DNA from: Olsenella sp. An188
Lineage (GTDB): Bacteria; Actinomycetota; Coriobacteriia; Coriobacteriales; Atopobiaceae
Assembly: GCF_002160255.1 (NCBI RefSeq)
Contig: NZ_NFKF01000001.1
Location: 1-64,000, forward strand
DNA: 64,000 nt
Direction: 5' to 3'
Shown here: in pieces, positions 47,293 to 55,562 of the stretch
Position numbering within the stretch: position 1 is the stretch's first letter
How the letters are laid out: each line of letters starts with the position of its first letter
Notes under the pieces: generated by a model
Told to the model about the DNA's origin: nothing
Seen by the model: the letters and a program-made list of their open reading frames with translations, nothing else
Databases searched by the model: none
Translations under genes and position numbers: made by a program

Positions 47293-49960
47293 CGAGCTTC
47301 GCGAGGCGGTTCTTCTCGCCCGCCGTCCCACCAAGGTCGAGGCGGGCGGGCTGAGCCGGCTCGCCTACCTCGTCTCCGGCATCCCCGGGGCGAGCAGGCT
47401 CCCGCGCGCGCTCGTGGTGCTTCTCGAGAACGTGGTGCGCCGCGCCGCGACCGACGAGGACGCCGTGCGCATGGCGCAGGCCGTGGTGAGCGCCGGGTGC
47501 GCCGGCGAGGCGGGCTCCGAGATCGAGTTCATGCCGGCCCGCGTGCTGTTCCAGGACTTCACGGGCGTGCCCGTGTTCGTCGACTTCGCCGCGATGCGCG
47601 ACGCGATGGTCGAGCGCGGCGGAGACCCGATGCGCGTCAACCCGCAGATCCCCTGCACGCTCGTCGTGGACCACTCGGTGATCGCCGACGTGGCGGAGTG
47701 CGCCTGCGCCGTCGAGAAGAACCAGCAGGTCGAGGCCGAGCGCAACCGAGAGCGCTTTGCCTTCCTCAAGTGGGCGGGCCGCTCCTTCGAGAACGTCGAG
47801 ATCGTCCCGCCCGGCGGCGGCATCTGCCACCAGCTCAACATCGAGCGCTTCTGCGACGTGGTGACGACCGACGCCCTGAGCGCGCCCTCCGAGGTCGCGT
47901 GCTTCGACACGCTCGTGGGCACCGACTCCCACACCACGACGGCCAACGGGGTGGGCGTGCTCGGCTGGGGCGTCGGGGGCATCGAGGCCGAGGCGGCCGC
48001 CCTCGGGCAGCCCGTCTCCATGCTCGTCCCGCCCGTCACCGAGCTCAGGCTCTCCGGGAGCCTCCCGGCCGGGACCTCGGGCATGGACCTGGCGCTCACC
48101 GTGGCCGAGCTCCTGAGGTCGGCGGGGGTCGTCGGCTCCATCGTCGAGGTCACCGGCGACGGGGCGGCCACGCTCACGGCCACCCAGCGCGCCTGCGTGG
48201 CGAACATGACTCCCGAGTACGGGGCCACCGCGACGCTCTTCCCGGTCGACGACGCGACCTTCGACTACCTCGCCCTCGCGGGGCGCGACGACGCTGAGCT
48301 CGCCTTCGCGCGCGCCTACCTCGAGGCGCAGGGCGTGCTCGGCGCCGGCGGGGAGCGCACCTACGCGCGCACCCTCGAGCTCGACCTCGGCGCGGTCGAG
48401 CCCTCGCTGGCGGGCCCGTCTCGGCCGCACGACCGCGTCGGCGTGTCCGGCGTGCGCGAGCGCTTCGAGTCCGCGGCGACCGCGGCCGGGCGCGACCTGT
48501 CCGAGCGCGTCGAGGTCGACGGCGTCGGCGAGCTCGGCCACGGGGCCATCGCCATCGCCGCGATCACGAGCTGCACCACGGCCACCGACCCGGCCATGAT
48601 GGTCGCCGCTGGCCTCGTCGCGCGCCACGCCGTCGAGCGCGGGCTCTCGCCGAGGCCCTGGGTCAAGAAGGTGCTCGCGCCCGGCAGCCACGCGACCGAG
48701 CTTCTGCTCGAGCGCTGCGGCCTTGCCGAGCCCCTGCGCGCGCTCGGCTTCTCTACCTGCGGATTCGGCTGCATGAGCTGCATCGGCAACTCCGGCGAGA
48801 TCAAGGCCTGCCTCAAGGACCTCGCCTCTCGCCTCGAGCTCACGAGCGTCCTGTCGGGCAACCGTAACTTCGAGGGTCGCATCTCCCCCGACGTGAGCCA
48901 GAACTACCTCTGCGCCCCCGCGCTCGTGGTCGCCTACTCGCTCGCGGGGACGATGGACGTGGACCTCACGAGCGAGCCGGTCGGGTACGGCGCGCTCGGC
49001 GAGCCCGTCATGCTCGGCGACATCATGCCCACCGACGAGGAGCTCCGCGCCACGCTCGACGCCCACCTCGACGCCTCGCTGTTCGAGGAGGGCTCGCGAG
49101 GCCTGCTCGAGGGCTCCGAGGCCTGGCGCTCCATCGAGGCGGGGGAGTCCCGGTCGACCTTCGCCTGGGACCCCGACTCCACCTACGTCCGGCGCGCGCC
49201 CTACTTCGAGCTCGCGCGCGAGCGGAGCGTCGTCGAGGTCGAGGGGGCCCGCGCGCTCGCGCTGCTCGGCGACTTCGTGACCACCGACCACATCTCCCCG
49301 GCGGGATCGATCGCCGCCGGCTCCCCGGCCGCGCGCTACCTCGAGGAGCGCGGCGTGGCCCCCGCCGACTTCAACACCTACGGGGCGCGCCGCGGCAACC
49401 ACGAGGTGATGGCGCGCGGCACCTTCGCCAACGTCAAGCTCAGAAACGCCCTCGCGGACGGACGCGTGGGCGGCTGGACGAGGAACCTGCTCAGCGGGGA
49501 GATCGAGACGATCTTCGACGCGGCCGAGGCGTACCGGGCCGCGGGCGTCCCCCTGGTCGTGGTCGCGGGCAAGCTCTACGGGTCCGGATCGAGCCGCGAC
49601 TGGGCGGGCAAGGGGCCGCTGCTTTTGGGCGTGCGCGCCGTCATCGCGGAGAGCTTCGAGCGCATCCACCGGTCCAACCTCGTCCAGATGGGCGTCCTGC
49701 CGCTGCAGTTCATGGAGGGCCAGGGCGCCGACTCGCTCGGCATCCGCGGCGACGAGACCTTCGACGTCGCCCCGGTCGACCTCTCGGGCGGGCTCCCGTG
49801 CCCCCGGACCGTCGAGGTGACGGCGACGCGACCGGACGGCTCCGCGTTCAGCTTCGAGTGCGTCGTGCGCATCGACACGCCGATGGAGGGGGCCTTCCTC
49901 TCGAGGGGTGGTATCCTCCCGTACGTACTCGAGAGCCTTGACGAGCCCGGGAGGGAGTGA
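47279..49960 (+). CDS. acnA: Aconitate hydratase (aconitase A type)
   Basis: An 893-residue [4Fe-4S] enzyme interconverting citrate and isocitrate. Blocks: DHSVIADVAECACAVEKN, WAGRSFENVEIVPPGGGICHQLNIE, GTDSHTTTANGVGVLGWGVGGIEAEA, AITSCTTATDP (first cluster Cys), and FGCMSCIGNSGEIK (two further Cys). The C-terminal swivel domain carries GNHEVMARGTFANVKL and YGSGSSRDWAGKGPLLLGVRAVIAESFERIHRSNL. ATG 47279 lies inside the ATPase 3' end, so translation is probably coupled. No citrate synthase or isocitrate dehydrogenase is visible nearby. Confidence 0.96.
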   Translation: MAASSELREAVLLARRPTKVEAGGLSRLAYLVSGIPGASRLPRALVVLLENVVRRAATDEDAVRMAQAVVSAGCAGEAGSEIEFMPARVLFQDFTGVPVFVDFAAMRDAMVERGGDPMRVNPQIPCTLVVDHSVIADVAECACAVEKNQQVEAERNRERFAFLKWAGRSFENVEIVPPGGGICHQLNIERFCDVVTTDALSAPSEVACFDTLVGTDSHTTTANGVGVLGWGVGGIEAEAAALGQPVSMLVPPVTELRLSGSLPAGTSGMDLALTVAELLRSAGVVGSIVEVTGDGAATLTATQRACVANMTPEYGATATLFPVDDATFDYLALAGRDDAELAFARAYLEAQGVLGAGGERTYARTLELDLGAVEPSLAGPSRPHDRVGVSGVRERFESAATAAGRDLSERVEVDGVGELGHGAIAIAAITSCTTATDPAMMVAAGLVARHAVERGLSPRPWVKKVLAPGSHATELLLERCGLAEPLRALGFSTCGFGCMSCIGNSGEIKACLKDLASRLELTSVLSGNRNFEGRISPDVSQNYLCAPALVVAYSLAGTMDVDLTSEPVGYGALGEPVMLGDIMPTDEELRATLDAHLDASLFEEGSRGLLEGSEAWRSIEAGESRSTFAWDPDSTYVRRAPYFELARERSVVEVEGARALALLGDFVTTDHISPAGSIAAGSPAARYLEERGVAPADFNTYGARRGNHEVMARGTFANVKLRNALADGRVGGWTRNLLSGEIETIFDAAEAYRAAGVPLVVVAGKLYGSGSSRDWAGKGPLLLGVRAVIAESFERIHRSNLVQMGVLPLQFMEGQGADSLGIRGDETFDVAPVDLSGGLPCPRTVEVTATRPDGSAFSFECVVRIDTPMEGAFLSRGGILPYVLESLDEPGRE

Positions 49961-49969
49961 CCGCCCTCG

Positions 49970-50950
49970 ATGAAGTGCCCCCACTGCGGCGCGGGCGTGC
50001 CTGACGGCGCGCTCTCGTGCCCCGCCTGCAGGACCGCGCTCGACGTCACGCAGAAGATCTCCCTCGGCGACGCGACGTGGTGCCCGAGCTGCGGCGCGCT
50101 CGTCGCGCCGGGGGAGCAGACGTGTCCCAAGTGCGGCTCGTCGCTCGTCCCGGAGGACCCGGTGCGCCCCACGCGCGACCTCGACCTGCCCGAGATAGGC
50201 AACACGGGCATGATGGACGCGCTCGACTCGGGCGAGACCGGCGTCATGACCCGCATCGAGAGCGCGATCCCGCCCGAGGGGGACGAGTCGTCGCGCTCGG
50301 CCCTGCGCGACCGCATCCCGCGGCCGCGCTCGTTCGCGCTCGCCGCGCTTCTCGCCGTGGTCGTGGTGGGCGGCGCCGCGGTGCTCATCACGCACCCCTG
50401 GGACCCGACCGCGACGCAGACCAAGGCCACGACGCCCGCCGACACCTCCATGTCGGGCTTCCCCGGCATCCTCGAGTCCCTGACGGGCCAGGACGTCCGC
50501 GGCGGGTCGGACGGGGAGGGGGCCGAGCAGCTCGACGCCTTCAGCGTCCTGGAGAGCTCCTACGAGTCCCTCTCCGCGCTCTCCGAGCGCGTCGACGCGA
50601 GCGAGGAGAGCCTGCGCGACGTTGGCGTCTCGGGAGACGACGACGCGCGCTCCAAGGGCCTCTCCGACGCGCAGGCGATCTCGCTCGAGGTCTCCAACCT
50701 CATCTCTCAGGTCGGCATGCTCGACGACGGGGGCGGAGCCTACTCGGACGACATCTCCAACGTCATCACGCTCGGAAACTGGCTGCGCAACCGCTGCGAC
50801 GCCCTCACCGAGGCGTGGCAGCGCTCGGTGGACGCCGAGGACCCCGCGGCCTCCGCGTCCTCGATCCTGGCCCCGGTGGAGGGCTCCTCCGACTACGCCA
50901 GGCTCTTCTCGGAGAACTACGATGCGTGGAAGCCCGAGCAGGCCTCGTGA
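49970..50950 (+). CDS. Double zinc-ribbon, single-pass membrane protein
   Basis: A 326-residue protein of unknown role. Two zinc ribbons occupy the N-terminus: MKCPHCGAG...SCPACR (1-21) and WCPSCGALV...TCPKCGSS (about 37-60). A linker with Thr/Asp follows, then one membrane span, SFALAALLAVVVVGGAAVLIT (about residue 122-143). An acidic extracytoplasmic helical domain (about 165-326) has several SLSALSERVD-like heptads that suggest coiled coil. It follows acnA by 9 bases. The layout is that of a membrane-tethered sensor or scaffold, but I do not infer a function. Confidence 0.7.
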   Translation: MKCPHCGAGVPDGALSCPACRTALDVTQKISLGDATWCPSCGALVAPGEQTCPKCGSSLVPEDPVRPTRDLDLPEIGNTGMMDALDSGETGVMTRIESAIPPEGDESSRSALRDRIPRPRSFALAALLAVVVVGGAAVLITHPWDPTATQTKATTPADTSMSGFPGILESLTGQDVRGGSDGEGAEQLDAFSVLESSYESLSALSERVDASEESLRDVGVSGDDDARSKGLSDAQAISLEVSNLISQVGMLDDGGGAYSDDISNVITLGNWLRNRCDALTEAWQRSVDAEDPAASASSILAPVEGSSDYARLFSENYDAWKPEQAS

Positions 50951-50985
50951 TCGTCTCTGCCGAATATGTGAAACGGGCTCCTTCC

Positions 50986-50994
50986 TGCTAGAAT
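50986..50994 (+). promoter_or_regulatory. Extended -10 promoter of the cyclophilin gene
   Basis: TGC then TAGAAT, 53 bases before ATG 51047, the same nine-base element as ahead of glf and the cyclo-ligase gene. It probably begins the transcript that runs through the TPR gene to mreB and beyond. Confidence 0.5.
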
Positions 50995-51046
50995 CTAAGA
51001 GCTGAAGCAAGGGGGAGGTCCGCTCGCCCGTTCGAAAGGGACGAAC

Positions 51047-51595
51047 ATGGGTTTCATTCGCGATGCGCTCTACACGCCTGCCTACGAGGTCGTCGGTGAC
51101 GAGGTCGCCGTGCTCGACACCTCCCAGGGCACGATCCGCGTGCGCCTCGACGGCGCCGGCGCCCCCGTGCACGTGGCCAACTTCTGCGAGCTCGCCGAGA
51201 AGGGCTTCTACGACGGCCTCAAGTTCCACCGCTACGTCCCGGGCTTCGTGATCCAGGGCGGCTGCCCCAACACGCGCGACATGACCCCCGAGGCGGTCGC
51301 CCGCGGCGAGGCCGGCCCGACCGGGCGCCCGGGGACGGGCGGGCCCGGCTACCGCATCCGCCAGGAGTTCACCACCAACCCGCGCAACTCTCACGAGGAC
51401 GGCGCGCTCGCCATGGCGCGCTCCATGGACCCCGACTCCGCGGGGTCGCAGTTCTACTTCTGCCTCGGCCCCCAGCACGGCCTCGACTCGGGCTACACCG
51501 TCTTCGGGCAGACCGTCGAGGGCATGGACGTCATCTCCGCGCTGCGCCAGGGCGACGTCATCAACTCCGTCACCATCGAGCACGTCGGCGCCTAG
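51047..51595 (+). CDS. Peptidyl-prolyl cis-trans isomerase, cyclophilin type
   Basis: A 182-residue cytoplasmic cyclophilin that accelerates proline isomerisation. Core blocks: HVANFCELAEKGFYDGLKFHRYVPGFVIQGGCP, GPGYRIRQEF, GALAMARSMDPDSAGSQFYFCLGPQHGLDSGYTVFGQTVEGMDVI. The catalytic Arg in FHR and the QF(Y)F block are present. There is no signal peptide. ATG 51047 has AAAGGGA upstream. Confidence 0.96.
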   Translation: MGFIRDALYTPAYEVVGDEVAVLDTSQGTIRVRLDGAGAPVHVANFCELAEKGFYDGLKFHRYVPGFVIQGGCPNTRDMTPEAVARGEAGPTGRPGTGGPGYRIRQEFTTNPRNSHEDGALAMARSMDPDSAGSQFYFCLGPQHGLDSGYTVFGQTVEGMDVISALRQGDVINSVTIEHVGA

Positions 51596-51620
51596 CGCCG
51601 TCACCTTCCGGGAGGCCACC

Positions 51621-52925
51621 GTGAACCAGCAGGCATACGAATCGGGCAAGCGCGCGTACCAGAGCGGCGACTGGCTGGGCGCCGTCACCTACCTCGGCGA
51701 GGCCAAGGCCGCCGGAGAGCTCTCGGGCGAGGTCGACCACCTGCGCGGCAACGCCTACATGAAGCTCGGGCAGTTCGAGTCCGCCGCCCTGTCCTACGAG
51801 TCGGCCCTCGCCGACGCCGCCTACGGCAAGCGCGGCGCGCTCTCCTGCAACCGCGGCCGCGCGCTTCTCGCCGCCGGACGCGACCAGGAGGCCGTCTCCG
51901 CCCTCACCGAGGCCGTCCAGGACGGCTCCTACGCGACGCCCTACAAGGCCTACATGGCCCTCGGCTCCGCCTACGAGCGGCTGGGGGACGTCCGCAACGC
52001 CGGCATCGCCTACCGCGCCGCCGCCATCGACGAGTCCAACCCCGCGCCCTCCGTCGCCCTGTGCGACCTCGGCAGCTGCTTCATGAGGCTCGGGCGCGCC
52101 GTGGACGCCGTCGAGGCATACCGCACCGCGCTCGACTTCACCACGCCGCTCGAGAGCCAGAACCAGATCTGGTGCGACCTCGCGCTCGCCTACGTGGCCG
52201 CCAACCGCATGTCCGAGGCCGTCGACGCCTTCGCGCACGCGACCTCCGACGGCAGCTTCCAGCTCTCCCCGGAGGCCCAGGCCTCCTACGACGCCGCCCG
52301 CAAGGCCGTCGCCTCCATCTCGAGCCGCCGGCCCTCCGAGACCGACGCCTTCCTGGCCGCGGCCGGCTACGGCGGCGGCTACGACCCGCTCGACCCCACG
52401 GGCGAGTCCGGCGAGCTCATGCCGTCCCCCGAGGACACCGGCTTCTTCTCGGTCACCGAGGAGGACCTCGTCCAGCAGGACAAGGCCGACCGCAGGGTGC
52501 GCCGCAAGCACCGCCACACCGGCCTCAAGGTGCTCGTCTTCGTGCTCGTCCTTCTCGTCCTGGTGGTGGGCGCCGTCGTCTTCGGGTACACGCAGGGCTA
52601 CGGCTGGCCCACGCAGCAGGACGTCGTCGAGTCCCTCTTCCAGGCCAAGACCGACGGCACCGACATCTCGCAGTACGCGGCGACGGGCACCTCCTCCACG
52701 CAGCTCCAGGAGATGTCCGACGCCCTTCCCGCCGGCGCGCAGGTCAGCATCACCGGCATTGACCGCTCGATGACCGACTCCACCGTCAGCGTCTCCGCCA
52801 CGCTGGCGGCCGGCGGCGAGCAGGACTACACCGTGGAGCTCGTGCGCGACGGCATCGGCTGGAAGGTCAGCTCCGTCACGCCGACCTACGCATCCCAGAG
52901 CGGCTCCGGCACCTCGACGAACTAG
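51621..52925 (+). CDS. TPR-repeat protein with C-terminal membrane anchor
   Basis: A 434-residue protein starting at GTG 51621 behind GGGAGG. Residues about 5-235 contain several tetratricopeptide repeats (AYQSGDWLGAVTYLGEAK; AYMKLGQFESAALSYESAL; AYERLGDVRNAGIAYRAAA; CFMRLGRAVDAVEAYRTAL; AYVAANRMSEAVDAFAHAT). A basic stretch RRVRRKHRHTG precedes one span (LKVLVFVLVLLVLVVGAVVFGYTQGY, about 297-322), then an external domain of about 110 residues. It sits 9 bases before mreB, so an accessory role in cell-wall assembly is plausible but unproven. Confidence 0.8.
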   Translation: MNQQAYESGKRAYQSGDWLGAVTYLGEAKAAGELSGEVDHLRGNAYMKLGQFESAALSYESALADAAYGKRGALSCNRGRALLAAGRDQEAVSALTEAVQDGSYATPYKAYMALGSAYERLGDVRNAGIAYRAAAIDESNPAPSVALCDLGSCFMRLGRAVDAVEAYRTALDFTTPLESQNQIWCDLALAYVAANRMSEAVDAFAHATSDGSFQLSPEAQASYDAARKAVASISSRRPSETDAFLAAAGYGGGYDPLDPTGESGELMPSPEDTGFFSVTEEDLVQQDKADRRVRRKHRHTGLKVLVFVLVLLVLVVGAVVFGYTQGYGWPTQQDVVESLFQAKTDGTDISQYAATGTSSTQLQEMSDALPAGAQVSITGIDRSMTDSTVSVSATLAAGGEQDYTVELVRDGIGWKVSSVTPTYASQSGSGTSTN

Positions 52926-52934
52926 GGACGGACC

Positions 52935-53978
52935 ATGTCAATTCTTGACTCTCTCTTCGGTGAGTACGGCGGCGACCTCGCCATCGACCTCGGCACCGCT
53001 AACACGCTCGTGGCGGTGCGCGGCCAGGGCATCGTCATCAACGAGCCCTCGGTCGTCGCCATCGACAAGTCCGAGAGCCGCGTGCTTGCCGTGGGCGCCG
53101 ACGCCAAGCGCATGATCGGCCGCACGCCCGGCTCCATCATCGCGGAGCGCCCGCTCAAGGACGGCGTCATCGCCGACTTCGACGTCACCGAGGTCATGCT
53201 CCGCTACTTCATCGAGAAGGCGCGCGAGCGCCGCTACCCGTGGTCCCCGCGCCCGCGCGTCGTCGTGTGCGTCCCCTCGGGCGTGACCTCCGTCGAGAAG
53301 CGCGCGGTCTTCGAGGCCACCATCCAGGCCGGCGCGCGCCAGGCCTACCTCATCGAGGAGCCCATGGCGGCCGCCATCGGCGCCGACCTGCCGATCGAGG
53401 ACCCGACCGGCTCGATGGTCGTCGACATCGGCGGCGGCACCACGGAGGTGGCCGTCATCTCGATGGGCGGCATCGTCGTGTCGCAGTCCATCCGCACCGC
53501 GGGCGACGAGTTCGACCAGACGATCCTGCAGCACGTCCGCGACGCCTACAACCTCTCCATCGGCGAGCGCACCGCCGAGGACATCAAGATCAAGGTCGGC
53601 TCCGCGGCCCCGCTCGCCGAGGAGCTCGACGTCGAGGTCAATGGCCGTGACGTGATGAGCGGCCTGCCCAAGACGGTCCGCATCGAGAGCGAGGAGATCC
53701 GCCGGGCGCTCGACCGCCCGCTCGACGAGGTCACCAAGGCCGTCAAGGACGCGCTCGACGTCACGCCCCCGGACCTCGCCTCCGACCTCATGTACTACGG
53801 CATCCTGCTCACGGGTGGCGGCGGCCTGCTGCGCGGGCTCGACCAGCGCCTGCGCGAGGAGACGGGCGTCCCCGTCAACGTGAGCCCCACGGCCCTCGAG
53901 AACGTGGTGAACGGCTGCGCCAAGGTCCTCGAGGCCAACGCGCTCTCGGGCGGCTTCGTCCAGAGCACGGGCCAGTAG
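52935..53978 (+). CDS. mreB: Rod shape-determining protein MreB
   Basis: A 347-residue bacterial actin that guides lateral wall synthesis. Actin-fold motifs: phosphate-1 IDLGTANTLVAVRGQG, VVCVPSGVTSVEKRAV, EEPMAAAIGADLPIEDPTGSMVVDIGGGTTEVAVIS (phosphate-2), GDEFDQTILQHVRDAYNLSIGERTAEDIKI, and YGILLTGGGGLLRGLD (adenosine). ATG 52935. It heads the mreBCD-mrdA-rodA block. Confidence 0.98.
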   Translation: MSILDSLFGEYGGDLAIDLGTANTLVAVRGQGIVINEPSVVAIDKSESRVLAVGADAKRMIGRTPGSIIAERPLKDGVIADFDVTEVMLRYFIEKARERRYPWSPRPRVVVCVPSGVTSVEKRAVFEATIQAGARQAYLIEEPMAAAIGADLPIEDPTGSMVVDIGGGTTEVAVISMGGIVVSQSIRTAGDEFDQTILQHVRDAYNLSIGERTAEDIKIKVGSAAPLAEELDVEVNGRDVMSGLPKTVRIESEEIRRALDRPLDEVTKAVKDALDVTPPDLASDLMYYGILLTGGGGLLRGLDQRLREETGVPVNVSPTALENVVNGCAKVLEANALSGGFVQSTGQ

Positions 53979-53980
53979 GC

Positions 53981-54985
53981 GTGCCCCTCTCCACCAGGGG
54001 TCGGGGGGCGGCGCCGACCATAGGGAACAGCAGGCAGTCATCAGGTGGGCGCGCCCTCGTGGTGTGCGCCGTCCTGTCGGTGGCGCTCTTCACGCTGAGC
54101 TGCAGGACGGGGGAGTCCGGCCCGCTCGGCGTCGTGCGCTCCGCCTTCCAGACCGTCACGATGCCGGTCCGCTACCTCGGGGCGACCGTCGCGGCACCCT
54201 TCCAGGGGCTCGGCAACATCTTCACCAACCTCACCGCCGACCAGGCCACGCTCTCCGAGCTGCAGGCCGAGAACGACCAGCTCCGCGCGAGGAACGTCGA
54301 GCTCGAGGAGGACGCCGAGAGTGCCCAGCGCCTCCAGGACCTGCTCGACCTGCGCGACGCCAACAACCTCCAGTCGACGGCGGCCCGCATCATCTCCGGG
54401 TCGACCGACTCCTGGAGCTCCACGGTCACCATCGACAAGGGCACGAGCTCGGGGCTCACCGCGGGGATGCCCGTGACCTCCTCGAGCGGCATCGTCGGGC
54501 AGATCATCTCCTGCAGCGCCTCGACCTCCGTCGTGCGCCTGCTCACCGACGAGAACTCCTCGATCTCCGCGATGATCCAGTCGAGTCGTGCCCAGGGCAT
54601 GCTCGACGGCTCGGCAACGGGGGAGGTCACCCTCACGCTCGTCCGTACGAACCAGCAGGTGAGCGTCGGGGACACCGTGGTGACGAGCGGCCTGGGGGGC
54701 GTCTTCCCCAAGGGGCTCGCCATCGGCCAGGTCACGAGCGTCGAGAACAACCCCGGCTCGCTCTACCTCGACATCGTGGTCGAGCTCTTCGCCAAGGCGG
54801 AGACCACCGAGGAGGTGCTCGTCATCACCTCGCTCACCGAGGAGCAGCAGGCGAGCGCCGAGGACATCGCCGAGGCGGACGCGCAGGAGCGCGAGGGCTC
54901 CGGGGCCTCCTCGACCGACGAGGGGACGGACGCCCCGACCGACGGCTCCGAAGAGGGCGCGTCGGACGACGCGGGACAGCAGTAG
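53981..54985 (+). CDS. mreC: Cell shape-determining protein MreC
   Basis: A 334-residue membrane-anchored scaffold. One N-terminal span (LVVCAVLSVALFTLSC, about 25-41) is followed by a coiled coil (LSELQAENDQLRARNVELEEDAE, about 87-110) and paired beta-barrel domains (RIISGSTDSWSSTVTIDKGTSSGL through VVTSGLGGVFPKGLAIGQV). It has an acidic Ser/Asp-rich tail. GTG 53981 is two bases after the mreB stop. Confidence 0.95.
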   Translation: MPLSTRGRGAAPTIGNSRQSSGGRALVVCAVLSVALFTLSCRTGESGPLGVVRSAFQTVTMPVRYLGATVAAPFQGLGNIFTNLTADQATLSELQAENDQLRARNVELEEDAESAQRLQDLLDLRDANNLQSTAARIISGSTDSWSSTVTIDKGTSSGLTAGMPVTSSSGIVGQIISCSASTSVVRLLTDENSSISAMIQSSRAQGMLDGSATGEVTLTLVRTNQQVSVGDTVVTSGLGGVFPKGLAIGQVTSVENNPGSLYLDIVVELFAKAETTEEVLVITSLTEEQQASAEDIAEADAQEREGSGASSTDEGTDAPTDGSEEGASDDAGQQ

Positions 54986-54997
54986 GGGAGGTGCGGG

Positions 54998-55555
54998 ATG
55001 CTCGTAGCCGACAAGAACCGTGACGTCAGGACCTGCGTGGTCCTCGCGATCGTGTGCGCCGTCGCACAGCTCGCCCTCGCCCCCAACGTCGGCCTCGGCA
55101 ACGGGCGGGCAAACTTCGCGCTCGTGTTCTCCTCGTGCGTGGCCCTGCTCATGGGCGGGAGGCGCGGCGTCGTGGCGGGGTTTGTCGCCGGCCTCTTCTT
55201 CGACCTCTCGACGACCGGGCCCGTCGGGCTCATGGCGTTTTGCCTGACGGTCAGCTCCTACGTGCTCGGCCTCGAGGGACGCGACCGCATGTCGGGCGAC
55301 CTCGGCGCGTCCGTGGCGCTCTTCTCGGCCTCGGCGCTCGCGGTCTCGCTCGTCTACCACCTCGCCATGCTGCTCGTCGGCCAGGCCGACTCCGTGGTGG
55401 ACGTCCTGTTCCTGCGCACGCTCCCCACCGCGGCCCTGAGCGTCGTCTTCTTCCTCCCGTTCGCCTACTACTTCTCGAGGGTCCGCTCGTCCGGATCGGG
55501 CCTCGGCTCGTCTCGCGCGGCGCGCGGCGGGCACTTCTCCAAGAAGGGTCTGTAG
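54998..55555 (+). CDS. mreD: Rod shape-determining protein MreD
   Basis: A 185-residue polytopic membrane protein with about five spans (LAIVCAVAQLALAPNVGLGNG, FALVFSSCVALLMGGRRGVVAGFVAGLFFDLSTTGPVGLMAF). The PNVGLGNGRANFALV and GLFFDLSTTGPVGL blocks match MreD. It lies between mreC (12 bases) and mrdA (7 bases), the expected order. Confidence 0.93.
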   Translation: MLVADKNRDVRTCVVLAIVCAVAQLALAPNVGLGNGRANFALVFSSCVALLMGGRRGVVAGFVAGLFFDLSTTGPVGLMAFCLTVSSYVLGLEGRDRMSGDLGASVALFSASALAVSLVYHLAMLLVGQADSVVDVLFLRTLPTAALSVVFFLPFAYYFSRVRSSGSGLGSSRAARGGHFSKKGL

Positions 55556-55562
55556 GGCGGCC

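Noticed and set aside
47258-51688. A minus-strand open frame of about 1475 codons antisense to aconitase and neighbours
   Set aside because: Composition-driven absence of stops in a GC-rich region; the plus strand carries aconitase, cyclophilin and others with all motifs.
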